DNA of 64,000 bases from Bacillota bacterium (GTDB taxonomy: Bacteria > Bacillota > Clostridia > Acetivibrionales > DTU013). Position numbers and translations under genes: made by a program. Where the stretch lies: assembly GCA_023399355.1 (NCBI GenBank), contig JAEWQC010000189.1:8772-72771 (forward strand), written 5' to 3'. Below, piece after piece: positions 26,149 to 34,000 of the stretch; positions within the stretch are counted from its first letter, which is position 1; every line of letters starts with the position of its first letter. The notes under the pieces were generated by a model, which was not told the DNA's origin, did not search any database, and saw only the letters and a program-made list of their open reading frames with translations.

Positions 26149-26310
26149 TGCCCTGTTTGTCGCAGGGATATAAAAGCTGAATGTTGTTGCTTCTATGTCT
26201 TTTTCGAACTTCAGGGTTTTATGCTCCAATAATAGACATACATCGTCATGGAATTCGGTCTGAATCTTTTTTATAGCCCAATCTGCTAAACGGGTATCAC
26301 TATTATTCAT
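26149..26310 (-). pseudogene. Truncated conserved hypothetical protein, cut by repeat R2
   Basis: From the ATG at 26310 (AAGGTGG upstream) the frame gives NNSDTRLADWAIKKIQTEFH, then DDVCLLLEHKTL and FSFYIPATNRA. It then runs directly into repeat R2, which adds an unrelated tail (KSYKTTPTS). The conserved start of a larger protein is recognisable to me only as a hypothetical clostridial family. The junction gives the insertion side of R2 to the base. Confidence 0.6.
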
Positions 26311-26504
26311 GGCTAAACCACCTTTTCGTTTTTTCAAGCGCTTGCATACACAGAATAACATTAGTATCCAATATCGACAATGCCGTCTTCAGTTAGAAAA
26401 ATTCTCAACTACCAACGTTCATAAATTAGCGGATATTTTTCTTATATTTTAGCGGATAAGGTGGTATACTAACAGAGACTAATGTTTTGGGGGGTGAATG
26501 AAGC

Positions 26505-27755
26505 TTGATTTATCACAAGAGATTTACGGATAATGTGCTTGCCGACAGGCTGGCCGGCGCGGGGGCGGTTTTGATTGAGGGCCCAAAAGGCTGTGGAAAA
26601 ACCGAAACCGCAAAACAAATGGCAAAGAGCATCGTCCGCTTCGACGTTGATGAGCAAGTGAAAATCAAAATGCAAATTGACCCGCATACCATTCTCACAG
26701 GCGCGGTTCCGTCGCTGCTTGACGAATGGCAGGAATACCCGAAGATATGGGACTACGTCCGCCGCGAGGTGGATGAGCGAAAGCAAAAAGGGCAGTTTAT
26801 TCTTACCGGTTCTGCAACCCCGGATGACAACGCGCGGAGGCATTCAGGAGCAGGACGGTTTTCCATTATCAAAATGCTCCCGATGTCCCTGTTTGAAAAA
26901 GGCTGGTCAACCGGTGAGGTCAGCCTTGCGGCGTTATTAAATGGCGATGCGCCCAATTCCGAATCCGTAAAATTCGACCTTGGTGAGCTCGCGGAAAAGA
27001 TCACGCTGGGCGGCTGGCCGGGGACGATAGACGAAAATGCCGCTAACGGATTGATGTTTGTCAGCGACTATGTAAACTTAATTTCAGAAGCGGACGTTTC
27101 AAAGGTCTCGGGAAAACGGCGCGACCCATACAAGGTAAAACGCTTGTTGCAGTCGCTTGCAAGAAACATTTCGACCGAAGCCGGCCTCACGTTGCTATCA
27201 AAGGATGCTGGCGGCAGCGACAGGGATTTGGATGATGAGACTGCCGCCGATTATCTTTCGGCTTTGGAAAGACTGATGGCGGTAGACAATCTTCCGGCGT
27301 GGAACACGCACATCCGTTCTTCGGATACGCTGCGGAAAGCACCGAAGCGCCATTTCGCCGACCCCTCGCTTGCTGTCGGCGCGTTAGGCCTTTCCGTCGA
27401 TAAATTGATTTCCGACTTAAACTTTTTCGGATTACTCTTTGAATCGCTGGTTATACGCGATTTGCGTGTATACGCTGACGCAAGCAGTGGGAAGGTTTTT
27501 CATTACCGGGATTCGCGAGGATTGGAAGTAGACGCGGTCGTGGAATACGCGGACAGCACGTGGGGCGCGTTCGAGGTTAAGCTCGGCATCGGTGCTGTTG
27601 AGGAAGCCGCAGCCAATCTGCTTAAATTCAAAGATAAGATTGACGACACCAAAGTTAAGCCCCCTTCTTGTCTTGTGGTAATAACCGGCAACGGCTTTGC
27701 CTATAAAAGACTTGACGGCGTGCTTGTCGTCCCGCTGTCGGTTCTGACTGCATGA
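26505..27755 (+). CDS. DUF4143 AAA+ ATPase-like protein
   Basis: A 416-residue protein of the AAA_14/DUF4143 family. Walker A is GPKGCGKT near residue 27; FILTGSATPDDNARRHSGAGR is the sensor-arginine region; the C-terminal DUF4143 part ends with a nuclease-like HYRDSRGLEVDAVVEY and FEVKLG (D...E-x-K). Such proteins are common accessory genes of unknown role, often exchanged between genomes. TTG start at 26505 with GGGGGGTGA upstream. Its GC content is visibly higher than that of the flanks, a sign of transfer. It fills one cassette between repeats R2 and R3. Confidence 0.85.
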   Translation: MIYHKRFTDNVLADRLAGAGAVLIEGPKGCGKTETAKQMAKSIVRFDVDEQVKIKMQIDPHTILTGAVPSLLDEWQEYPKIWDYVRREVDERKQKGQFILTGSATPDDNARRHSGAGRFSIIKMLPMSLFEKGWSTGEVSLAALLNGDAPNSESVKFDLGELAEKITLGGWPGTIDENAANGLMFVSDYVNLISEADVSKVSGKRRDPYKVKRLLQSLARNISTEAGLTLLSKDAGGSDRDLDDETAADYLSALERLMAVDNLPAWNTHIRSSDTLRKAPKRHFADPSLAVGALGLSVDKLISDLNFFGLLFESLVIRDLRVYADASSGKVFHYRDSRGLEVDAVVEYADSTWGAFEVKLGIGAVEEAAANLLKFKDKIDDTKVKPPSCLVVITGNGFAYKRLDGVLVVPLSVLTA

Positions 27756-27834
27756 TTATAAATAGCTGTCCTCGTTATATCATAGATTCTGACGGCCTTT
27801 ATTGTATTTGTATGTACCAAGGTGTGCGCAAAGA

Positions 27835-27880
27835 AAATCCTATAAGACCACACCAACGCCCGAGTGTTCTTATAGGATTT
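27835..27880. repeat. Large palindrome from two inverted repeat ends
   Basis: Seventeen-base arms, AAATCCTATAAGACCAC (27835-27851) and its near-exact inverse (27864-27880), one mismatch, 12-base loop. The arms are the same GTCTTATAGGATTT sequence as in R1-R4, here head to head. Confidence 0.8.
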
Positions 27881-28013
27881 GACCTCTGAAAGCCTTAAAA
27901 CAAAAGGACTTGAAAACTCAAGTCCTTTTGCATTCGATGGTCGGAGTGGTCTTATAGGATTTCTTGAAGAAATCCAGTAAAATCAACGTTTTGATAGCAG
28001 TCGAAAAGCTGTA
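27861..28013 (-). repeat. tRNA-Pro-3'-end-like repeat, copy R3 (left border of the ileS cassette)
   Basis: Bases 27861-27948 match 31618-31705 at 78 of 88 positions by my count. They include the hairpin AAAAGGACTTGA/TCAAGTCCTTTT (27902-27929) and end in TGGTCGGAGTG. Bases 27938-28013 match R1. The two 88-base copies are in direct orientation and bracket the ileS gene with its T-box. Confidence 0.85.
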
Positions 28014-28044
28014 TTTACTAAGCTTGTTATCCACAAAGATAAAA

Positions 28045-28069
28045 CAGGGCTGCCATAGTGACAGCCCTG
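28045..28069 (-). terminator. Terminator of ileS
   Basis: CAGGGCTG/CAGCCCTG stem, followed on the reverse strand by TTTTATC, close after the ileS stop. Confidence 0.8.
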
Positions 28070-28072
28070 CTT

Positions 28073-31000
28073 TCAGGATAAATTCGAATGTTTTGTTGTT
28101 TCAAGCTCCTTTATTTTGATTATCAGGGAGCCTTCATCAAGCAGAATTTCTTTTTTCACCAGTGGTGATTCGATTTTCCTTATCTCAGATAAAGTTTCAC
28201 ACATGATGTTGGTAGCATATTCATGAATCACAGCAGTCAAGGAAGGAGTGGCTGTTTCAAAATCCAGCAGTACCTTATCGGATACGGCAAATCCCGCTTC
28301 CTTTCGCAATATCTGGCAGTGCCTCAGTATTTCACGATAAAGCCCCTCAGTTCTCAGTCTATCCGTTATCTCGGTATTGAGAGCAATCAGCACCTCATTC
28401 TGTGATTTGGATATATGTTCTTTTTCTTTTGAGGAAAGGTTAAAAAGCTCTGCGGGGAGGATATTCTCATACCTGCTTATCGTTATTGGATTTCCTTTTC
28501 TGTAGTCAGAAACGCAAGCAGCCATTTCGTCATCTGTCAGATTAGAAAGCAACCCCTTGACACGATTCAAATCGCCTTTAAGCTGCTTTCCTGCGACTTG
28601 AAAGTTTAGCGACAGATATTGGGTGCTGAGAGAAGCGAAATCTGTGAGGTAAACGATTTCCTTGACGTTGAGCTCATCCTTGATGACATCGAAGTATGGA
28701 GCACAAACAGCTTCAAGCCCTTTATCCAAATACAGCATGGACAGTGGTTGTTTCACCTTGATGTTCCTGTCGTTCCTCAGTTTCAACGCCAGAGTCATTA
28801 TAATCCGAACCTTCTCAACATTTTTGAGTATGGCTTCATCAATAGCTCCCGCTTTAGGAAAGTCAGACAGGTGGATTGACTCCTCGCCTGGACCGTATTT
28901 CAATGTCATGCCTTGCCAGATGTGCTCGGTCATGAACGGAAGAACGGGCGCCATGACCTGAGCCATGGCTTTTATCGCATAAAACAATGAGTCGTATGCG
29001 CCCTGTTTATCATTATCAAGCGTGTTTTTCCAGAACCGTTTGCGGTTTATACGGACATACCAGTTGGAAACGTCGTCTGTACAAAGCTCAAATTCCCGTA
29101 TGAGCTCGGCAAAGTTATATTTCTCATAATACTTCGTAGCCTTTAAGATAAAGTCGTCAATGCGGTTTTTCAGCCACATATCCGTCACATCTGCAGATCC
29201 CGGCGTGGATATGACTGGCTTGTCGATTTCCGCATAGGTCATAAAGAACGAAAAGATGTTCCAGAAGTTAAGGAGCTTCCGGCGGGCTTCCTTTCCGAGG
29301 TTATAACCAAAACGTACATCGCTCGACATAGACGCACCGGCGAAAAGGTAGCGTATCGCGTCGGAGCCAAGCTTTTCCGCCGCCTCGTCAAACCGGATCA
29401 TGAAGCCTGTCTTAGAAAATTTCATCCCATCCTCGGCAAGCACCCAGTTGTTGGTTTGTACTTTCTCATAAGGCGCACGGCCGGTTATGGTAACGCTCAT
29501 AAAAAGCTGGGAATAGAACCATAGCCGAACCTGCTCCTGCATCTCAATGACCCACTCAGCCGGAAAGTTTTTCTCCCATTCAGCCCTGTTAGTAAAATAC
29601 CCAAGCGTGGAAAACGGAACGATACCGGCGTCAAGCCATACATCGCCAACTTCGGGAACGCGGGAAACCGATGCCCCGCAATGAGGGCACTGAATCTTTA
29701 TGCTGTCAATCCACGGGCGATGAAGCTCCGGTAATTGATATGCAGCTGTTCCACCGAGTTTTGCGAGCTCACCCATAGATCCAATAACAGTGAGGTCCCC
29801 GCAGTTCTCGCACGGATAGAACGGAAGCGGTAAACCATAGAACCGCTTTCTCGAAATATTCCAGTCTCCCATGTTCTGCAGCCAGTCTATCATGCGTTTT
29901 CCAATGAACGCAGGTTCCCATTTCACAGTCTCGGCTGTGCTGATAAGCTTCGGTCTGATATCGCCGGTTTTTATATACCATTCACTGACTAAACGGAACA
30001 GCACCTCGGTTTTACAACGCCAGCAGACAGGATAGCTGTGAGTGTATTCATGTGTTTTATACAGCTTCCCTTGCTTATGCAGATTTTCAAATACTGTCGG
30101 GGCAGCTTTTGTTGCAAAAAGGCCGCTTAGAAAGTCGTACTCGCCGAGGAATACTCCGCTCTCATCTATCGGACATATCTCCTCGAGCGGAAATGACTTG
30201 CCAAACTCATAATCCTCCGCGCCACACCCAGGCGCAATATGGACAACCCCACAGCCTTCGTTGGCGTCCACCTCATCCCATGGGATTATTGTATGACGCA
30301 AATCCTTTTGAACAGGCAAGTGCGGGAAAAAGGTCTCGTACTCAAACCCGACAAGCTCGTTGCCTTTAAGAAGCCGCAATACCTGCTTTTCGCCCTCGAC
30401 ATGCTTAATCGCGGATTTTGCCATAACAAGCGGTCTTTCAAACCCCTCGCATTTAACAAGTGCATAATCAAGCTCAGGATTGACGGCGAGTGCCACATTC
30501 GCCGAAAGCGTCCATGGCGTTGTCGTCCAGACCAGCATGTCGAAATCCGTGTTCTTTACAGGAGCGATTGCAAACACGGCGGTATGAGTTATGTCCTTAT
30601 GAGAGCCTGACATTTCATGCTCGGACAAGGACGTGCCACATCGCGGACACCAGGGCATAGGACGGTGCGACTTCACTATCCAACCGTTTTCGTGGCATAT
30701 TTTTAGAAAATGCCAGATGGCGGATATATTCTCATCGGTGTGAGTGAAATATGAGTTCCCCCAATCCATCCATTGTCCGAGCCTTTTGGACTGCGATGTG
30801 ATGACACCGGAAAAGTGCTTAATGCGATCGACACATTTTCTCGTGAAGTTTTCCATGCCATACGCTTCTATATCCTTTTTATCACGGAAGCCGAGCTCCT
30901 TTTCGACTTCGACCTCAACCCAAAGTCCCTGAGTGTCAAAGCCGTTGCGATAGTGGCATGAATACCCATTCATTGCTTTATACCGCAGCACGATATCCTT

Positions 31001-31186
31001 AATACTCCTGCCCCACGCATGATGGATACCCATGGGATTATTGGCCGTTATCGGCCCATCCAGAAAACGAAATCTCTGATTGGCTTTGTTCTTTTCACGC
31101 AGTTTCTCAAAGCATTGATGCTCCTCCCATAAACCGAGGATATCATGCTCCATCTTTACAAAATTCAGTTTTGTTTCGTTTGACAT
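28073..31186 (-). CDS. ileS: Isoleucyl-tRNA synthetase with swapped GXHH signature
   Basis: A 1037-residue class I synthetase that charges tRNA-Ile. The first catalytic signature, normally HXGH, is GIHH (residues 53-56, in NNPMGIHHAWGR); KMSKS is KFSKT (589-593). WCPRCGTSLSEHE and other CxxC pairs may bind zinc; the editing domain (TTTPWTLSANVALAVNP) is intact. Swapped GXHH is known from a subgroup of type 2 IleRS that is extremely resistant to mupirocin, so a resistance role is plausible. It is preceded by an Ile T-box and a consensus promoter and is bracketed by 88-base direct repeats. Whether the genome has another IleRS cannot be seen. Confidence 0.93.
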   Translation of the reverse strand: MSNETKLNFVKMEHDILGLWEEHQCFEKLREKNKANQRFRFLDGPITANNPMGIHHAWGRSIKDIVLRYKAMNGYSCHYRNGFDTQGLWVEVEVEKELGFRDKKDIEAYGMENFTRKCVDRIKHFSGVITSQSKRLGQWMDWGNSYFTHTDENISAIWHFLKICHENGWIVKSHRPMPWCPRCGTSLSEHEMSGSHKDITHTAVFAIAPVKNTDFDMLVWTTTPWTLSANVALAVNPELDYALVKCEGFERPLVMAKSAIKHVEGEKQVLRLLKGNELVGFEYETFFPHLPVQKDLRHTIIPWDEVDANEGCGVVHIAPGCGAEDYEFGKSFPLEEICPIDESGVFLGEYDFLSGLFATKAAPTVFENLHKQGKLYKTHEYTHSYPVCWRCKTEVLFRLVSEWYIKTGDIRPKLISTAETVKWEPAFIGKRMIDWLQNMGDWNISRKRFYGLPLPFYPCENCGDLTVIGSMGELAKLGGTAAYQLPELHRPWIDSIKIQCPHCGASVSRVPEVGDVWLDAGIVPFSTLGYFTNRAEWEKNFPAEWVIEMQEQVRLWFYSQLFMSVTITGRAPYEKVQTNNWVLAEDGMKFSKTGFMIRFDEAAEKLGSDAIRYLFAGASMSSDVRFGYNLGKEARRKLLNFWNIFSFFMTYAEIDKPVISTPGSADVTDMWLKNRIDDFILKATKYYEKYNFAELIREFELCTDDVSNWYVRINRKRFWKNTLDNDKQGAYDSLFYAIKAMAQVMAPVLPFMTEHIWQGMTLKYGPGEESIHLSDFPKAGAIDEAILKNVEKVRIIMTLALKLRNDRNIKVKQPLSMLYLDKGLEAVCAPYFDVIKDELNVKEIVYLTDFASLSTQYLSLNFQVAGKQLKGDLNRVKGLLSNLTDDEMAACVSDYRKGNPITISRYENILPAELFNLSSKEKEHISKSQNEVLIALNTEITDRLRTEGLYREILRHCQILRKEAGFAVSDKVLLDFETATPSLTAVIHEYATNIMCETLSEIRKIESPLVKKEILLDEGSLIIKIKELETTKHSNLS

Positions 31187-31300
31187 ATAGACGCTTCCTT
31201 TCAGATTTTAGTTTGATATGAATGTCTGAAAGGTCGTCAATTACACTGGCTACGCCCATAGCCCAATCACCTCCCCCGCAGAGTATGAGACAAATAAAAA

Positions 31301-31558
31301 AGCCTTTATCCCATACGATTACGCACGGGACGAAAGCTGACTTTACTTAGCCGGGCTATCGTTATACCACCCATTACGCCATACAAGCATATGCGTCCCC
31401 TGTAACGGAGGAAATCCGTCGCAGCCTACTTGGCAAGCCGTTCAGCGCGCAGCTCAGGAGTGATTTTCGGAAGCATCATACTTGTACCGGGTTTTCACTG
31501 TTCCCAGTTCACTGTTAGGTGTTTGAATGCAGCTTACTCTCTCCATCGTCACTTTTAT
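31301..31558 (-). promoter_or_regulatory. T-box leader (tRNA-Ile responsive) of ileS
   Basis: On the reverse strand the leader has the stem I start GATGGAGAGAGTA, a specifier-loop region with the isoleucine codon ATC at 31464-31462 (GAAAATCAC), the T-box core AATGGGTGGTA around 31375-31365, and a terminator (stem 31301-31337, ATCCC and AAAGGCT arms) ending in TTTTTTATTTG. Uncharged tRNA-Ile should stabilise the antiterminator and allow ileS transcription. The core continues TAACG instead of the usual CCGCG. Confidence 0.85.
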
Positions 31559-31564
31559 GCAATT

Positions 31565-31593
31565 ATTATATTCAGCTTTTCAGTAAAAGTCAA
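31565..31593 (-). promoter_or_regulatory. Promoter of the T-box-ileS unit
   Basis: Reverse-strand TTGACT (31593-31588), 17-base spacer, TATAAT (31570-31565). Confidence 0.8.
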
Positions 31594-31617
31594 ACCATCT
31601 TTACTTTGTTTTACATC

Positions 31618-31705
31618 CGAGTGGTCTTATAGGATTTAGTCTCTGAAAGCCTTAATATGAAAGGACTTGAAAACTCAAGTCCTTTCATATTCGATGGTCG
31701 GAGTG
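31618..31705 (-). repeat. tRNA-Pro-3'-end-like repeat, copy R4 (right border of the ileS cassette)
   Basis: Direct repeat of 27861-27948 (78 of 88 matches by my count), including the hairpin GAAAGGACTTGA/TCAAGTCCTTTC. It ends in TGGTCGGAGTG, where it merges with the truncated tRNA-Pro. Confidence 0.85.
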
Positions 31706-31739
31706 ACAGGATTCGAACCTGCGGCATCTTGGTCCCAAA
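31695..31739 (-). pseudogene. Truncated tRNA-Pro, 3' half only
   Basis: Forty-five bases identical to the 3' part of the intact tRNA-Pro at 33507 (CCA end, acceptor 3' strand, T arm, variable loop and anticodon TGG). The match stops in the anticodon loop: the 5' partner strand and the whole 5' half are replaced. It is followed by a terminator-type hairpin as after a real tRNA. This is what integration at a tRNA gene leaves behind. Confidence 0.88.
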
Positions 31740-31892
31740 TTGAGCGCAAAATGCATTAGAAGAAAAAAAGATGGGACTACAAATTTTATCTCCTACATAG
31801 ATTAACAGCATTAATATAGAAAAGATGAAAAAAGAAATTCGCCGCATTTATAGTGGCAAATTTTTTACATGGACACCATTCCATTATCAGAT

Positions 31893-32891
31893 TCAAGTGG
31901 TATCACGCAAGCGATCTACCACTTTGTTCCACATTTCCACTTCCTTTAGAAAAAGGTGTTTGACTAATTCATTAACATCATCTAATATTTTACGTCTATC
32001 TGTCTCTGATTTGTAAACCTTCAGCATCTGGGACTTAACTGTAGACCAACCATTCTGCAATTCCTTGCTGATACGGACAAGAGAACTGATGGTATCAGTA
32101 TCACAGTATTTATTCAGGACGACTCGAAATAAAAGTTCATTTGCGTAGTGCCGGTGCATGACTTGATAAATAAGTACAATTATGACACCCTGTTGTATGC
32201 CTGTGTTAAAATCATTATCGGTTAATATCCAAAAAGGTCCTATTTGCATTGTGCTAATCTGATTAATTAGTTTTTCTGCATTTTTTACTACATCATTGAT
32301 AGAAAAGGTAAAGGGTGGTATATGTTCAGGCGGCTTTATAATAAAGCCATGCGGCTCTATGATAGCTTTGTTTAGTGCCAGCAAAAATCTTTCCTCTGGT
32401 ATTTCCTGTTCAACATACCCGTTTATATCCTCGTCAAATATATAAAATACTTTCTTTTCATCATCATAGCCATTAATAAATGAATGATGATTCCAATGAT
32501 TCTGTCCGTAACCGAAGCTGCCGGGCACCCAATAAAACACGTCTACACCTACCAGCACAAATTCTTTCTGCCGTACATGGCCTTTTATAATATCCAGACA
32601 ATGCTCGTCATCTCTAAAGCTGATAGGCTGATATGAAAATTTACCGTGTATATATTTTTCCAAGAAGTCTTGCATTTGATTGAGTATAAGATGGTTATGT
32701 ATTGTTCTGTTCCCTTCTGTGTTTGTTTCAGAGGGTTCTGTTTCCCACACTCCGACTTCATAATCATAATCATTAAGATAGGTAGCAGCCATATAGCTAG
32801 GTTCTGCGGATGTTATCACAGAAAAAACCATATTCAAAAGACAGTTTATCCAATACTCGTTAAAAGGTTGAATTCCTGTACGAATCTGCAT
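31893..32891 (-). CDS. BtrH-like (butirosin biosynthesis H N-terminal domain) protein
   Basis: A 333-residue cytoplasmic protein. YLNDYDYEVGVW lies early; FVLVGVDVFYWVPGSFGYGQ and HWNHHSFINGYDDEKKVFYI are typical of the papain-like BtrH-N/C39-type fold that transfers acyl groups or cleaves peptides in natural-product pathways. I do not see the N-terminal catalytic cysteine with certainty (Cys19 in WINCLLNM is a candidate). ATG at 32891 with GAGG eight bases upstream. No synthetase or precursor peptide is nearby; it is the cargo of the last cassette before tRNA-Pro. Confidence 0.6.
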   Translation of the reverse strand: MQIRTGIQPFNEYWINCLLNMVFSVITSAEPSYMAATYLNDYDYEVGVWETEPSETNTEGNRTIHNHLILNQMQDFLEKYIHGKFSYQPISFRDDEHCLDIIKGHVRQKEFVLVGVDVFYWVPGSFGYGQNHWNHHSFINGYDDEKKVFYIFDEDINGYVEQEIPEERFLLALNKAIIEPHGFIIKPPEHIPPFTFSINDVVKNAEKLINQISTMQIGPFWILTDNDFNTGIQQGVIIVLIYQVMHRHYANELLFRVVLNKYCDTDTISSLVRISKELQNGWSTVKSQMLKVYKSETDRRKILDDVNELVKHLFLKEVEMWNKVVDRLRDTT

Positions 32892-33170
32892 TATCAATAC
32901 CTCTTTTCAGACGAGAATTAATAATTTAAATATAGATGTAATACTTTTACTATCCCACAATGTGTTATAAAAATCAAGAAAATTTTACAATAATAAGTCA
33001 ATCAAACTAGAAAAATGAACGAATTACAGACGTGTGACTTTGGGGATTGGGGATTATGCACTTGTGAGATTCTTAAATGTACAAGAGCAACGAAAAACAG
33101 ATTATGATAAGCCGGAACAAGGGATGCGGAAGAAAGCAAGAACATACTGGCGAAAAGCCAATGACAGCTA

Positions 33171-33341
33171 CATTGCATATACAAAACTCCGCAAGCCGAA
33201 ACCAGATGTATTCCGGGTGAATCAACAATTATTAAACCTTTTGGTATTGAATCTGGACAAGAGGCTTCGGCTTCTTTTATGCAAATTTTGGTTAAGATGT
33301 TCAGGGAAGAAAATTGCATTGATAACTGGATAGATTTGTAA
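33171..33341 (+). pseudogene. Unrecognised ORF remnant
   Basis: One forward frame reads KTPQAETRCIPGESTIIKPF and goes on GIESGQEASASFMQILVKMF, REENCIDNWIDL, stop. It looks like a real C-terminus but has no start codon or ribosome binding site. A different forward frame has a 99-residue ORF (33034-33333) with less natural composition. A strong + strand terminator follows at 33412, supporting an old forward gene here. Family unknown. Confidence 0.35.
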
Positions 33342-33411
33342 AAATAAAATTGGCTCCCGTTAAGGATGCCCTAATTAAGAAGGATCAGTATAGGCAGAGA
33401 AACAAAAATTT

Positions 33412-33434
33412 GAGCCAGCCGCGGCTCTTTTTTT
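33412..33434 (+). terminator. Intrinsic terminator
   Basis: GAGCC/GGCTC stem with an AGCCGC loop and a run of seven T. Confidence 0.8.
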
Positions 33435-33480
33435 ATATTTTCATGCATAAGGTGTAAATAAGGTGTAAAGGGCATAAAAA

Positions 33481-33506
33481 AGGATCCCAATATAACTTGG
33501 AACCCT
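33481..33506 (-). terminator. Terminator of tRNA-Pro
   Basis: Reverse-strand GGGTTCCAA pairs (with two G-U) to TTGGGATCC and is followed by TTTTTTA, directly after the CCA end. Confidence 0.75.
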
Positions 33507-33582
33507 TGGTCGGAGTGACAGGATTCGAACCTGCGGCATCTTGGTCCCAAACCAAGCGCGCTACCAACTGCGCTACACCCCG
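33507..33582 (-). tRNA. tRNA-Pro (anticodon TGG), CCA encoded
   Basis: A 76-base tRNA on the reverse strand: CGGGGTG acceptor, GCGC/GCGC D stem, CTTGG-TTTGGGA-CCAAG anticodon arm (TGG), GCAGG-TTCGAAT-CCTGT T arm, A-CCA. All stems pair. Its 3' end recurs at 31695 (45 bases) and, shortened, in R1-R3, making it the probable integration target of the mosaic to its left. Confidence 0.95.
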
Positions 33583-33881
33583 TTATGCTGTAAAAACATG
33601 TCGACATAATAATTGTCTGGTATGTCTGCGTCCTTTTTCGGCGCAGAGTACATTGTACTATATGCCATACATTTGTTCAATGACACTGCATCGCATTTAA
33701 CACTGTTTCGAAGCATTTTGCCTTCGATATCTTCGTTCTGCTCCACGTAGCTGCATTTTAAGTGATTTTACCCATTTCCGCAACAGAAAATAATCCTGTC
33801 GGCTAGTCTGATAGAGCTTTATCCATGAACCGTGTTTTTGCATGTACTTATTTTACCGGTCAATTGGTAGAAACGTTCTTC

Positions 33882-33977
33882 CGCTTAGGCCTGCGTTTAG
33901 GCCTGCGTTTGGGCCTCTGTTCGAGCTTCCGCTCGGGTTTCTGCTTAGGCTTCCATTCGGGCTTCCCTTCGTTCCTC
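33882..33977. repeat. Degenerate 12-bp tandem repeat, about eight units
   Basis: Units such as CGCTTAGGCCTG, CGTTTGGGCCTC and CATTCGGGCTTC follow each other without gaps just after the stop of the DHHW gene. On the reverse strand it reads as ARTEA-like repeats with stops, suggesting decayed coding sequence. The rest of 33583-34000 shows no gene. Confidence 0.65.
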
Positions 33978-34000
33978 TGCTGTGAATGCCGTGCCGCCTT

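Noticed and set aside
26505..27755. Toxin-antitoxin role for the DUF4143 ATPase
   Set aside because: No partner gene lies beside it within the cassette.
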